NCBI RefSeq assembly: GCF_000003605.2
Contig: NW_003156918.1
Span: 1 to 52,950 of the forward strand
Reading direction: 5' to 3'
DNA length: 52,950 bases
Source: Saccoglossus kowalevskii
Lineage: Eukaryota; Hemichordata; Enteropneusta; Harrimaniidae
Shown here: one piece after another, positions 37,795-51,180 of the stretch
How positions within the stretch are numbered: position 1 is the first letter of the stretch
Layout of the letters: the number at the start of each line of letters is the position of its first letter
Notes under the pieces: model-generated
The model's database searches: none
What the model was told of the DNA's origin: nothing
Seen by the model: the letters and a program-made list of their open reading frames with translations, nothing else
Position numbers and translations under genes: made by a program

Positions 37795-38971
37795 AATGAT
37801 GCCATGCTTTAACTCATTCTGTTTAATTAAAATCTATGATAGAATAAAACACATATATTATTATGGATTGAGATGTCGGATACAACAATGTTACTTTTCG
37901 CATAGTATTGTTGAATGCTTGGGATTTAGGCTGATGTAAGCTATCATTTGTTTAATTATGGACCTCCGGAGAGGTCATCAAAAATTGCATCGACCGACGG
38001 TATTTCACGTCGTTTCGTGCAGGGTATTGGTAAAAGTTTTCAACTAGCAATAATCGCGCCTCGGTTGGACCTCATGGGCTACGATATCGCCTCTGCGCAG
38101 AGATAAATTGACATCGCGCTGACCAGACAATCCAGGTCATATTCCACACACATATATACTCGGTTTGGATTTGGCGCATTACGTATTGGTTACGTAAAGG
38201 CAGCGTGGGGATATTGTTATGTAAATAGGTGAAAATATTCACACATAAAAAAGCGGCCATTTAGCACGTTATTGTTTGTTGAATTAAAAAAATAATTCAT
38301 GCTGTTCCAACAGTTTATTCCACAACCATCCTCAACAAAATAAAGATTACATACGGTTTTTGATTAAACCCGTCTTTCCTTATTGTGGACTTTGTGGAAT
38401 AACCATTCACGAGTTAATTGAAATAGGCAAATTGCACGACAGCTTCATTAGAACCACCACGCCGACTAAACTTGATTATCCGACCACTGTCCCGGCGGTG
38501 TTGTTTTAGCGAACTTCCTGCAAGACATAGACATATACAAGTTCGCGTATATCAGCTGTTACCATTAATTCAACGCGTGGCCCAATCTGATGGTGTAATT
38601 TGCGTTTTTATAAGACGTTTTGCTTTCGTCTATGTGAATATATATTACACTCTCGATGTGCGCCCTCCAAGAACAACGGTTCGAGTGATATGCATACATC
38701 GCCAATAGATGGCGTTTTTGAAAGTGTTCCTCTAAACGCAAATAGCATCCAATGTTATCTAATTTGAAATAGTACACTACACGCAGAGTTCTTGTACTCA
38801 GGCGCAAAATGGTGCAGCTACCTAAAGAGTATAAGATAACAAGACACGAAGAATAACAAGACTTGAGTCAATCATAATAGACAAATTGCACGACAGTTTG
38901 TTTCAAGGACCAACACGCTGTCATCACCAACGTCATCACCATCATGTTTCTTTCATAACCTTGTTTTTGTG
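37795..38971 (+). repeat. Monomer 33
   Basis: 1,177 bp, G allele, GTAAGC first half. Second half GAGTTAATTG, CAACGCGTGG, CTATGTGAATA, as in units 21 and 37. It lies between the sister units 32 and 34. Confidence 0.96.
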
Positions 38972-40147
38972 AATGATGCCATGCTTTAACTCATTCTGTT
39001 TAATTAAAATCTATGATAGAATAAAACACATATATTATTATGGATTGAGATGTCGGATACAACAATGTTACTTTTCGCATAGTATTGTTGATGCTTGGGA
39101 TTTATGCTGATGTAATCTATCATTTGTTTAATTATGGACCTCCGGAGAGGTCATCAAAAATTGCATCGACCGACGGTATTTCACGTCGTTTCGTGCAGGG
39201 TATTGGTAAAAGTTTTCAACTAGCAATAATCGCGCCTCGGTTGGACCTCATGGGCTACGATATCGCCTCTGCGCAGAGATAAATTGACATCGCGCTGACC
39301 AGACAATCCAGGTCATATTCCACACACATATATACTCGGTTTGGATTTGGCGCATTACGTATTGGTTACGTAAAGGCAGCGTGGAGATATTGTTATGTAG
39401 ATAGGTGAAAATATTCACACATAAAAAGGCGGCCATTTAGCACGTTATTGTTTGTTGAATTAAAAAAATAATTCATGCTGTTCCAACAGTTTATTCCACA
39501 ACCATCCTCAACAAAATGAAGATTACAAACGGTTTTTGATTAAACCCGTCTTTCCTTATTGTGGACTTTGTGGAATAACCATTCACGAGTCAATCGAAAT
39601 AGGCAAATTGCACGACAGCTTCATTAGAACCACCACGCCGACTAAACTTGATTATCCGACCACTATCCCAGTGGTGTTGTTTTAGCGAACTTCCTGCAAG
39701 ACATAGACATATGCAAGTTCGCGTACATCAGTTGTTACCATTAATTCAACCCGTGGCCCAATCTGATGGTGTAATTTGCGTTTTTATAAGACGTTTTGCT
39801 TTCGTCTAGGTGAATATATATTACACTCTCGATGTGCGCCCTCCAAGAACAACGGTTCGAGTGATATGCATACATCGCCAATAGATGGCGTTTTTGAAAG
39901 TGTTCCTCTAAACGCAAATAGCATCCAATGTTATCTAATTTGAAATAGTACACTACACGCAGAGTTCTTGTACTCAGGCGCAAAATGGTGCAGCTACCTA
40001 AAGAGTATAAGATAACAAGACACGAAGAATAACAAGACTTGAGTCAATCATAATAGACAAATTGCACGACAGTTTGTTTCAAGGACCAACACGCTGTCAT
40101 CACCAACGTCATCACCATCATGTTTCTTTCATAACCTTGTTTTTGTG
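38972..40147 (+). repeat. Monomer 34
   Basis: 1,176 bp, sister of unit 32 with the same linked variants. It differs by one lost A at GTTGATGCTTGG (about 39088). Confidence 0.96.
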
Positions 40148-40979
40148 AATGATGCCATGCTTTAACTCATTCTGTTTAATTAAAATCTATGATAGAATAA
40201 AACACATATATTATTATGGATTGAGATGTCGGATACAACAATGTTACTTTTCGCATAGTATTGTTGAATGCCTGGGATTTATGCTGATGTAATCTATCAT
40301 TTGTTTAATTATGGACCTCTGGAGAGGTCATCAAAAATTGCATCGACCGACGGTATTTCACGTCGTTTCGTGCAGGGTATTGGTAAAAGTTTTCAACTAG
40401 CAATAATCGCGCCTCGGTTGGACCTCATGGGCTACGATATCGTCTCTGCGCAGAGATAAATTGACATCGCTCTGAACAGACAATCCAGGTCATATTCCAC
40501 ACACATATATACTCGGTTTGGATTTGGCGCATTACGTATTGGTTACGTAAAGGCAGCGTGGGGATATTGTTATGTAAATAGGTGAAAATATTCACACATC
40601 AAAAGGCGGCCGTTTAGCACGTTATTGTTTGTTGAATTAAAAAAATAATTCATGCTGTTCCAACAGTTTATTCCACAACCATCCTCAACAAAATAAAGAT
40701 TACATACGGTTTTTGATTAAACCCGTCTTTCCTTATTGTGGACTTTGTGGAATAACCATTCACGAGTCAATCGAAATAGGCAAATTGCACGACAGCTTCA
40801 TTAGAACCACCACGCCGACTAAAGTTGATTATCCTACCACTGTCCCGGCGGTGTTGTTTTAGCGAACATCCTGCATGACATAGACATATACAAGTTCGCG
40901 TATATCAGCTGTTACCATTAATTCAACCCGTGGCCCAATCTGATGGTGTAATTTGCGTTTTTATAAGACGTTTTGCTTT
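40148..40979 (+). repeat. Monomer 35a, 3'-truncated
   Basis: 832 bp, ending abruptly after TTTTGCTTT. The last ~345 bp, including duplicated segment B and the 12-bp repeats, are missing. T allele, CCTCTGG, ATCGTCTCTGCG, CATCAAAAGGCGGCCGTT (shared with unit 13), CTGCATGACATAG (shared with unit 28). Confidence 0.95.
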
Positions 40980-40985
40980 GGTAAA
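40974..40985. other. Illegitimate junction between two monomers
   Basis: TTTTGCTTT (offset ~830) is followed by GGTAAAAG (offset ~234). Two adjacent units have lost 579 bp in total. The two sides share only TT at the joint (40978-40979). Confidence 0.9.
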
Positions 40986-41922
40986 AGTTTTCAACTAGCA
41001 ATAATCGCGCTTCGGTTGGACCTCATGGGCTACGATATCGCCTCTGCGCAGAGATAAATTGACATCGCGCTGAACAGACAATCCAGGTCATATTCCACAC
41101 ACATATATACTCGGTTTGGATTTGGCGCATTACGTATTGGTTACGTAAAGGCAGCGTGGGGATATTGTTATGTAAATAGGTGAAAATATTCACACATAAA
41201 AAGGCGGCCATTTAGCACGTTATTGTTTGTTGAATTAAAAAATAATTCATGCTGTTCCAACAGTTTATTCCATAACCATCCTCAACAAAATAAAGATTAC
41301 ATACGGTTTTTGATTAAACACGTCTTTCCTTATTGTGGACTTTGTTCGAATAACCATTCACAAGTCAATCTAAATAGGCAAATTACACGACAGCTTCATT
41401 AGAACCACCACGCCGACTAAACTTGATTATCCGACCACTGTCCCGGCGGTGTTGTTTTAGCGAACTTCCTGCAAGACATAGACATATACAAGTTCGCGTA
41501 TATCAGCTGTTACCATTAATTCAACCCGTGGCCCAATCTGATGGTGTAATTTGCGTTTTAATAAGACGTTTTGCTTTCGTCTAGGTGAATATATATTACA
41601 CTCTCGATGTGCGCCCTCCAAGAACAACGGTTCGAGTGATATGCATACATCGCCAATAGATGGCGTTTTTGAAAGTGTTCCTCTAAACGCAAATAGCATC
41701 CAATGTTATCTAATTTGAAATAGTACACTACACGCAGAGCTCTTGTACTCAGGCGCAAAATGGTGCAGCTATCTAAAGAGTATAAGATAACAAGACACGA
41801 AGAATAACAAGACTTGAGTCAATCATAATAGACAAATTGCACGACAGTTTGTTTCAAGGACCAACATGCTGTCATCACCAACGTCATCACCAACATGTTT
41901 CTTTCATAGCCTTGTTTTTGTG
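40980..41922 (+). repeat. Monomer 35b, 5'-truncated
   Basis: 943 bp, starting at GGTAAAAG (offset ~234); the first ~233 bp are missing. CGCTTCGG, GCTGAACAG, TTGTTCGAATA, CACAAGTCAATCT type, so a different subfamily from 35a and nearest to unit 29. Private CATAACCATCC and AAACACGTC. Confidence 0.95.
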
Positions 41923-43097
41923 AATGATGCCATGCTTTAACTCATTCTGTTTAATTAAAATCTATGATAGAATAAAACACATATATTATTATGGATTGAG
42001 ATGTCAGATACAACAATGTTACTTTTCGCATAGTATTGTTGAATGCTTGGGATTTATGCTGATGTAATCTATCATTTGTTTAATTATGGACCACCGGAGA
42101 GGTCATCAAAAATTGCATCGACCAACGGTATTTCACGTCGTTTCGCGCAGGGTATTGGTAAAAGTTTTCAACTAGCAATAATCGCGCCTCGGTTGGACCT
42201 CATGGGCTACGATATCGCCTCTGCGCAGAGATAAATTGACATCGCGCTGACCAGACAATCCAGGTCATATTCCACACACATATATACTCGGTTTGGATTT
42301 GGCGCATTACGTATTGGTTACGTAAAGGCAGCGTGGGGATATTGTTATGTAAATAGGTGAAAATATTCACACATAAAAAAGCGGCCATTTAGCACGTTAT
42401 TGTTTGTTGAATTAAAAAAATAATTCATGCTGTTCCAACAGTTTATTCCACAACCATCCTCAACAAAATAAAGATTACATACGGTTTTTGATTAAACCCG
42501 TCTTTCCTTATTGTGGACTTTGTGGAATAACCATTCACGAGTCAATCGAAATAGGCAAATTGCACGACAGCTTCATTAGAACCACACGCCGACTAAACTT
42601 GATTATCCGACCACTGTCCCGGCGGTGTTGTTTTAGCGAACCTCCTGGAAGACATAGACATATACAAGTTCGCGTATATCAGCTGTTACCATTAATTCAA
42701 CCCGTGGCCCAATCTGATGGTGTAATTTGCGTTTTTATAAGACGTTTTGCTTTCATCTCGGTGAATATATATTACACTCTCGATGTGCGCCCTCCAAGAA
42801 CAACGGTTCGAGTGACATGCATACATCGCCAATAGATGGCGTTTTGAAAGTGTTCCTATAAACGCAAATAGCATCCAATGGTATCTAATTTGAAATAGTA
42901 CACTACACGCAGAGCTCTTGTACTCAGGCGCAAAATGGTGCAGCTACCTAAGAAGTATAAGATAACAAGACACGAAGAATAACCAGACTTGAGTCAATCA
43001 TAATAGACAAATTGCACGACAGTTTGTTTCAAGGACCAACACGCTGTCATCACCAACGTCATCACCATCATGTTTCTTTCATAACCTTGTTTTTGTG
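41923..43097 (+). repeat. Monomer 36
   Basis: 1,175 bp, T allele. Private GACCAACGG, TTCGCGCAG, CTCCTGGAAG, TTCATCTCGG, CCTATAAACGC and ACCAGACTTG. One base is lost at GAACCACACGCC and one at GCGTTTTGAAAG. Confidence 0.96.
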
Positions 43098-44272
43098 AAT
43101 GATGCCATGCTTTAACTCATTCTGTTTAATTAAAATCTATGATAGAATAAAACACATATATTATTATGGATTGAGATGTCGGATACAACAATTTTACTTG
43201 TCGCATAGTATTGTTGAATGCTTGGGATTTATGCTGATGTAATCTATCATTTGTTTAATTATGGACCTCTGGAGAGGTCATCAAAAATTGCATCGACCGA
43301 CGGTATTTCACGTCGTTTCGTGCAGGGTATTGGTAAAAGTTTTCAACTAGCAATAATCGCGCCTCGGTTGGACCTCATGGGCTACGATATCGCCTCTGCG
43401 CAGAGATAAATTGACATCGCGCTGACCAGACAATCCAGGTCATATTCCACACACATATATACTCGGTTTGGATTTGGCGCATTACGTATTGGTTACGTAA
43501 AGGCAGCGTGGGGATATTGTTATGTAAATAGGTGAAAATATTCACACATAAAAAAGCGGCCATTTAGCACGTTATTGTTTGTTGAATTAAAAAAATAATT
43601 CATGCTGTTCCAACAGTTTATTCCACAACCATCCTCAACAAAATAAAGATTACATACGGTTTTTGATTAAACCCGTCTTTCCTTATTGTGGACTTTGTGG
43701 AATAACCATTCACGAGTTAATTGAAATAGGCAAATTGCACGACAGCTTCATTAGAACCACCACGCCGACTAAACTTGATTATCCGACCACTGTCCCGGCG
43801 GTGTTGTTTTAGCGAACTTCCTGCAAGACATAGACATATACAAGTTCGCGTATATCAGCTGTTACCATTAATTCAACGCGTGGCCCAATCTGATGGTGTA
43901 ATTTGCGTTTTTATAAGACGTTTTGCTTTCGTCTATGTGAATATATATTACACTCTCGATGTGCGCCCTCCAAGAACAACGGTTCGAGTGATATGCATAC
44001 ATCGCCAATAGATGGCGTTTTTGAAAGTGTTCCTCTAAACGCAAATAGCATCCAATGTTATCGAATTTGAAATAGTACACTACACGCAGAGTTCTTGTAC
44101 TCAGGCGCAAATGGTGCAGCTACTAAAGAGTATAAGATAACAAGACACGAAGAATAACAAGACTTGAGTCAATCATAATAGACAAATTGCACGACAGTTT
44201 GTTTCAAGGACCAACACGCCGTCATCACCAACGTCATCACCATCACGTTTCTTTCATAACCTTGTTTTTGTG
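43098..44272 (+). repeat. Monomer 37
   Basis: 1,175 bp. Same haplotype as unit 21 (CAATTTTACTTGTCGC, CCTCTGG, GAGTTAATTG, CAACGCGTGG, CTATGTG) without the hairpin insertion. Two single-base losses at CGCAAATGG and CTACTAAAG. Confidence 0.96.
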
Positions 44273-45445
44273 AATGATGCCATGCCTTAACTCATTCTGT
44301 TTAATTAAAATCTATGATAGAATAAAACACATATATTATTATGGATTGAGATGTCGGATACAACAATGTTACTTTTCGCATAGTATTGTTGAATGCTTGG
44401 GATTTAGGCTGATGTAAGCTATCATTTGTTTAATTATGGACCTCCGGGTCATCAAAAATTGCATCGACCGACGGTATTTCACGTCGTTTCGTGCAGGGTA
44501 TTGGTAAAAGTTTTCAACTAGCAATAATCGCGCCTCGGTTGGACCTCATGGGCTACGATATCGCCTCTGCGCAGAGATAAATTGACATCGCGCTGACCAG
44601 ACAATCCAGGTCATATTTCACACACATATATACTCGGTTTGGATTTGGCGCATTACGTATTGGTTACGTAAAGGCAGCGTGGGGATATTGTTATGTAAAT
44701 AGGTGAAAATATTCACACATAAAAAGGCGGCCATTTAGCACGTTATTGTTTGTTGAATTAAAAAAATAATTCATGCTGTTCCAACAGTTTATTCCACAAC
44801 CATCCTCAACAAAATAAAGATTACATACGGTTTTTGATTAAACCCGTCTTTCCTTATTGTGGACTTTGTGGAATAACCATTCACGAGTCAATCGAAATAG
44901 GCAAATTGCACGACAGCTTCATTAGAACCACCACGCCGACTAAACTAGATTATCCGACCACTGTCCCGGCGGTGTTGTTTTAGCGAACTTCCTGCAAGAC
45001 ATAGACATATACAAGTTCGCGTATATCAGCTGTTACCATTAATTCAACCCGTGGCCCAATCTGATGGTGTAATTTGCGTTTTTATAAGACGTTTTGCTTT
45101 CGTCTAGGTGAATATATATTACACTCTCGATGTGCGCCCTCCAATAACAACGGTTTGAGTGATATGCATACATCGCCAATAGATGGCGTTTTTGAAAGTG
45201 TTCCTCTAAACGCAAATAGCATCCAATGTTATCTAATTTGAAAAAGTACACTACACGCGGAGTTCTTGTACCCAGGCGCAAAATGGTGCAGCTACCTAAA
45301 GAGTATAAGATAACAAGACACGAAGAATAACAAGACTTGAGTCAATCATAATAGACAAATTGGACGACAGTTTGTTTCAAGGACCAACACGCTGTCATCA
45401 CCAACGTCATCACCATCATGTTTCTTTCATAACCTTGTTTTTGTG
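44273..45445 (+). repeat. Monomer 38
   Basis: 1,173 bp, G allele. Four bases (AGAG) are missing at CCTCCGGGTCATC, which destroys the GACCTC/GAGGTC inverted repeat. From AAACTAGATT (about 44943) onward it matches unit 24, including TTGGACGAC. Confidence 0.96.
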
Positions 45446-46621
45446 AATGATGCCATGCTTTAACTCATTCTGTTTAATTAAAATCTATGATAGAATAAAA
45501 CACATATATTATTATGGATTGAGATGTCGGATACAACAATGTTACTTTTCGCATAGTATTGTTGAATGCTTGGGATTTATGCTGATGTAATCTATCATTT
45601 GTTTAATTATGGACCACCGGAGAGGTCATCAAAAGTTGCATCGACCGACGGTATTTCACGTCGTTTCGTGCAGGGTATTGGTGAAAGTTTTCAACTAGCA
45701 ATAATCGCGCCTCGGTTGGACCTCATGGGCTACGATATCGCCTCTGCGCAGAGATAAATTGACATCGCGCTGACCAGACAATCCAGGTCATATTCCACAC
45801 ACATATATACTCGGTTTGGATTTGGCGTATTACGTATTGGTTACGTAAAGGCAGCGTGGGGATATTGTTATGTAAATAGGTGAAAATATTCACACATAAA
45901 AAGGCGGCCATTTAGCACGTTATTGTTTGTTGAATTAAAAAATAATTCATGCTGTTCCAACAGTTTATTCCACAACCATCCTCAACAAAATAAAGATTAC
46001 ATACGGTTTTTGATTAAACCCGTCTTTCCTTATTGTGGACTTTGTGGAATAACCATTCACGAGTCAATCGAAATAGGCAAATTGCACGACAGCTTCATTA
46101 GAACCACCACGCCGACTAAACTTGATTATCCGACCACTGTCCCGGCGGTGTTGTTTTAGCGAACTTCCTGCAAGACATAGACATATACAAGTTCGCGTAT
46201 ATCGGCTGTTACCATTAATTCAACCCGTGGCCCAATCTGATGGTGTAATTTGCGTTTTTATAAGACGTTTTGCTTTCGTCTAGGTGAATATATATTACAC
46301 TCTCGATGTGCGCCCTCCAAGAACAACGGTTCGAGTGACATGCATACATCGCCAATAGATGGCGTTTTTGAATGTGTTCCTCTAAACGCAAATAGCATCC
46401 AATGTTATCTAATTTGAAATAGTACACTACACGCAGAGCTCTTGTACTCAGGCGCAAAATGGTGCAGCTACCTAAAGAGTATAAGATAACAAGACACGAA
46501 GAATAACAAGACTTGAGTCAATCATAATAGACAAATTGCACGACAGGTTGTTTCAAGGACCAACACGCTGTCATCACCAACGTCATCACCATCATGTTTC
46601 TTTCATAACCTTGTTTTTGTG
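45446..46621 (+). repeat. Monomer 39
   Basis: 1,176 bp, T allele. Same haplotype as units 25 and 44 (AAAAGTTGC, ATCGGCTGTT, GAATGTGTTCC, GACAGGTTG). TTTGGCGTATTACG is shared with unit 44 only. Confidence 0.96.
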
Positions 46622-47357
46622 AATGATGGCATGCTTTAACTCATTCTGTTTTATTAAAATGTATGATAGAATAAAACACATATATTATTATGGATTGAGA
46701 TGTCGGATACAACAATGTTACTTTTCGCATAGTATTGTTGAATGCTTGGGATTTAGGCTGATGTAATCTATCATTTGTTTAATTATGGACCTCCGTAGAG
46801 GTCATCAAAAATTGCATCGACCGACGGTATTTCACGTCGTTTCGTGCAGGGTATTGGTAAAAGTTTTCAACTAGCAATAATCGCGCCTCGGTTGGACCTC
46901 ATGGGCTACGATATCGCCTCTGCGCAGAGATAAATTGACATCGCGCTGACCAGACAATCCAGGTCATATTCCACACACATGTATACTCGGTTTGGATTTG
47001 GCGCATTACGTATTGGTTACGTAAAGGCAGCATGGGGATATTGTTATGTAAATAGGTGAAAATATTCACACATAAAAAGGCGGCCATTTAGCACGTTATT
47101 GTTTGTTGAATTAAAAAAATAATTCATGCTGTTCCAACAGTTTATTCCACAACCATCCTCAACAAAATAAAGATTACATACGGTTTTTGATTAAACCCGT
47201 CTTTCCTTATTGTGGACTTTGTGGAATAACCATTCACGAGTCAATCGAAATAGGCAAATTGCACGACAGCTTCATTAGAACCACCACGCCGACTAAACTA
47301 GATTATCCGACCACTGTCCCGGCGGTGTTGTTTTAGCGAACTTCCTGCGAGACATAG
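46622..47357 (+). repeat. Short monomer 40 (736 bp)
   Basis: First short monomer. The left end is the GATGGCATGC/TTTTATTAAAATG type of units 26 and 45; CTCCGTAGAGG, CATGTATAC and CAGCATGGGG as in unit 24. It ends at CTGCGAGACATAGA, where the last ~441 bp of a normal unit are absent and the next unit starts. Confidence 0.97.
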
Positions 47358-47365
47358 AATGATGG
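47350..47365. other. Short-monomer junction 1
   Basis: GACATAGA from offset ~735 is fused to the unit start AATGATGG; two bases (GA, 47357-47358) could belong to either side. About 441 bp is absent. The flanking CTGCGAGACAT is a change found only at these junctions. Confidence 0.93.
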
Positions 47366-48093
47366 CATTGCTTTAACTCATTCTGTTTTATTAAAATGTA
47401 TGATAGAATAAACACATATATTATTATGGATTGAGATGTCGGATACAACAATGTTACTTTTCGCATAGTATTGTTGAATGCTTGGGATTTAGGCTGATGT
47501 AAGCTATCATTTGTTTAATTATGGACCTCCGGAGAGGTCATCAAAAATTGCATCGACCGACGGTATTTCACGTCGTTTCGTGCAGGGTATTGGTAAAAGT
47601 TTTCAACTAGCAATAATCGCGCCTCGGTTGGACCTCATGGGCTACGATATCGCCTCTGCGCAGAGATAAATTGACATCGCGCTGACCAGACAATCCAGGT
47701 CATATTCCACACACATGTATACTCGGTTTGGATTTGGCGCATTACGTATTGGTTACGTAAAGGCAGCATGGGGATATTGTTATGTAAATAGGTGAAAATA
47801 TTCACACATAAAAAGGCGGCCATTTAGCACGTTATTGTTTGTTGAATTAAAAAAATAATTCATGCTGTTCCAACAGTTTATTCCACAACCATCCTCAACA
47901 AAATAAAGATTACATACGGTTTTTGATTAAACCCGTCTTTCCTTATTGTGGACTTTGTGGAATAACCATTCACGAGTCAATCGAAATAGGCAAATTGCAC
48001 GACAGCTTCATTAGAACCACCACGCCGACTAAACTAGATTATCCGACCACTGTCCCGGCGGTGTTGTTTTAGCGAACTTCCTGCGAGACATAG
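47358..48093 (+). repeat. Short monomer 41 (736 bp)
   Basis: Second short monomer. One extra T in GGCATTGC. GAATAAACAC (one A fewer), GTAAGC, CATGTATAC and CAGCATGGGG. Ends with the same CTGCGAGACATAGA junction. Confidence 0.97.
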
Positions 48094-48101
48094 AATGATG
48101 G
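48086..48101. other. Short-monomer junction 2
   Basis: Same fusion as at 47357, with GA overlap at 48093-48094. Confidence 0.93.
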
Positions 48102-48828
48102 CATGCTTTAACTCATTCTGTTTTATTAAAATGTATGATAGAATAAACACATATATTATTATGGATTGAGATGTCGGATACAACAATGTTACTTTTCGCA
48201 TAGTATTGTTGAATGCTTGGGATTTAGGCTGATGTAAGCTATCATTTGTTTAATTATGGACCTCCGGAGAGTTCATCAAAAATTGCATCGACCGACGGTA
48301 TTTCACGTCGTTTCGTGCAGGGTATTGGTAAAAGTTTTCAACTAGCAATAATCGCGCCTCGGTTGGACCTCATGGGCTACGATATCGCCTCTGCGCAGAG
48401 ATAAATTGACATCGCGCTGACCAGACAATCCAGGTCATATTCCACACACATATATACTCGGTTTGGATTTGGCGCATTACGTATTGGTTACGTAAAGGCA
48501 GCGTGGGGATATTGTTATGTAAATAGGTGAAAATATTCACACATAAAAAGGCGGCCATTTAGCACGTTATTGTTTGTTGAATTAAAAAAATAATTCATGC
48601 TGTTCCAACAGTTTATTCCACAACCATCCTCAACAAAATAAAGATTACATACGGTTTTTGATTAAACCCGTCTTTCCTTATTGTGGACTTTGTGGAATAA
48701 CCATTCACGAGTCAATCGAAATAGGCAAATTGCACGACAGCTTCATTAGAACCACCACGCCGACTAAACTAGATTATCCGACCACTGTCCCGGCGGTGTT
48801 GTTTTAGCGAACTTCCTGCGAGACATAG
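48094..48828 (+). repeat. Short monomer 42 (735 bp)
   Basis: Third consecutive short monomer. The junction is the same but the left part is different: CATATATACTCGG and CAGCGTGGGG rather than the unit 40/41 alleles. Private GGAGAGTTCATC. Confidence 0.97.
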
Positions 48829-48836
48829 AATGATGG
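48821..48836. other. Short-monomer junction 3
   Basis: Same fusion, GA overlap at 48828-48829. The unit that follows is full length. Confidence 0.93.
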
Positions 48837-50004
48837 CATGCTTTAACTCATTCTGTTTTATTAAAATGTATGATAGAATAAACACATATATTATTATGGA
48901 TTGAGATGTCGGATACAACAATGTTACTTTTCGCATAGTATTGTTGAATGCTTGGGATTTAGGCTGATGTAAGCTATCATTTGTTTAATTATGGACCTCC
49001 GGAGAGGTCATCAAAAATTGCATCGACCGACGGTATTTCACGTCGTTTCGTGCAGGGTATTGGTAAAAGTTTTCAACTAGCAATAATCGCGCCTCGGTTG
49101 GACCTCATGGGCTACGATATCGCCTCTGCGCAGAGATAAATTGACATCGCGCTGACCAGACAATCCAGGTCATATTCCACACACATATATACTCGGTTTG
49201 GATTTGGCGCATTACGTATTGGTTACGTAAAGGCAGCGTGGGGATATTGTTATTTAAATAGGTGAAAATATTCACACATAAAAAGGCGGCCATTTAGCAC
49301 GTTATTGTTTGTTGAATTAAAAAAATAATTCATGCTGTTCCAACAGTTTATTCCACAACCATCCTCAACAAAATAAAGACTACATACGGTTTTTGATTAA
49401 ACCCGTCTTTCCTTATTGTGGACTTTGTGGAATAACCATTCACGAGTCAATCGAAATAGGCAAATTGCACGACAGCTTCATAAGAACCACCACGCCGACT
49501 AAACTAGATTATCCGACCACTGTCCCGGCGGTGTTGTTTTAGCGAACTTCCTGCAAGACATAGACATATACAAGTTCGCGTATATAAGCTGTTACCATTA
49601 ATTCAACCCGTGGCCCAATCTGATGGTGTAATTTGCGTTTTTATAAGACGTTTTGCTTTCGTCTAGGTGAATATATATTACACTCTCGATGTGCGCCCTC
49701 CAATAACAACGGTTCGAGTGACATGCATACATCGCCAATAGATGGCGTTTTTGAAAGTGTTCCATTAAACGCAAATAGCATCCAATGTTATCTAATTTGA
49801 AATAGTACACTACACGCGGAGTTCTTGTACCCAGGCGCAAAATGGTGCAGCTACCTAAAGAGTATAAGATAACAAGACACGAAGAATAACAAGACTTGAG
49901 TCAATCATAATAGACAAATTGCACGACAGTTTGTTTCAAGGACCAACACGCTGTCATCACCAACGTCATCACCATCATGTTTCTTTCATAACCTTGTTTT
50001 TGTG
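48829..50004 (+). repeat. Monomer 43 (full length, follows short units)
   Basis: 1,176 bp. Starts like a short-type unit (GATGGCATGC, GAATAAACAC) but keeps the right part. Has GTTATTTAAATAGG. Private CATAAGAACC, TATATAAGCTG and GTTCCATTAAACG. CCAATAACAACGG and GTACCCAGG are shared with unit 38. Confidence 0.96.
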
Positions 50005-51180
50005 AATGATGCCATGCTTTAACTCATTCTGTTTAATTAAAATCTATGATAGAATAAAACACATATATTACTATGGATTGAGATGTCGGATACAACAATG
50101 TTACTTTTCGCATAGTATTGTTGAATGCTTGGGATTTATGCTGATGTAATCTATCATTTGTTTAATTATGGACCACCGGAGAGGTCATCAAAAGTTGCAT
50201 CGACCGACGGTATTTCACGTCGTTTCGTGCAGGGTATTGGTAAAAGTTTTCAACTAGCAATAATCGCGCCTCGGTTGGACCTCATGGGCTACGATATCGC
50301 CTCTGCGCAGAGATAAATTGACATCGCGCTGACCAGACAATCCAGGTCATATTCCACACACATATATACTCGGTTTGGATTTGGCGTATTACGTATTGGT
50401 TACGTAAAGGCAGCGTGGGGATATTGTTATGTAAATAGGTGAAAATATTCACACATAAAAAGGCGGCCATTTAGCACGTTATTGTTTGTTGAATTAAAAA
50501 ATAATTCATGCTGTTCCAACAGTTTATTCCACAACCATCCTCAACAAAATAAAGATTACATACGGTTTTTGATTAAACCCGTCTTTCCTTATTGTGGACT
50601 TTGTGGAATAACCATTCACGAGTCAATCGAAATAGGCAAATTGCACGACAGCTTCATTAGAACCACCACGCCGACTAAACTTGATTATCCGACCACTGTC
50701 CCGGCGGTGTTGTTTTAGCGAACTTCCTGCAAGACATAGACATATACAAGTTCGCGTATATCGGCTGTTATCATTAATTCAACCCGTGGCCCAATCTGAT
50801 GGTGTAATTTGCGTTTTTATAAGACGTTTTGCTTTCGTCTAGGTGAATATATATTACACTCTCGATGTGCGCCCTCCAAGAACAACGGTTCGAGTGACAT
50901 GCATACATCGCCAATAGATGGCGTTTTTGAATGTGTTCCTCTAAACGCAAATAGCATCCAATGTTATCTAATTTGAAATAGTACACTACACGCAGAGCTC
51001 TTGTACTCAGGCGCAAAATGGTGCAGCTACCTAAAGAGTATAAGATAACAAGACACGAAGAATAACAAGACTTGAGTCAATCATAATAGACAAATTGCAC
51101 GACAGGTTGTTTCAAGGACCAACACGCTGTCATCACCAACGTCATCACCATCATGTTTCTTTCATAACCTTGTTTTTGTG
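50005..51180 (+). repeat. Monomer 44
   Basis: 1,176 bp, T allele, haplotype of unit 39 (AAAAGTTGC, GGCGTATTACG, GAATGTGTTCC, GACAGGTTG). TATTACTATGG is shared with unit 14. GGCTGTTATCATT is shared with unit 46. Confidence 0.96.

Noticed and set aside
47350-47365. Short monomers produced by recombination between segments A and B
   Set aside because: The breakpoints lie outside both segments and share only GA, so homologous exchange between A and B does not explain them.
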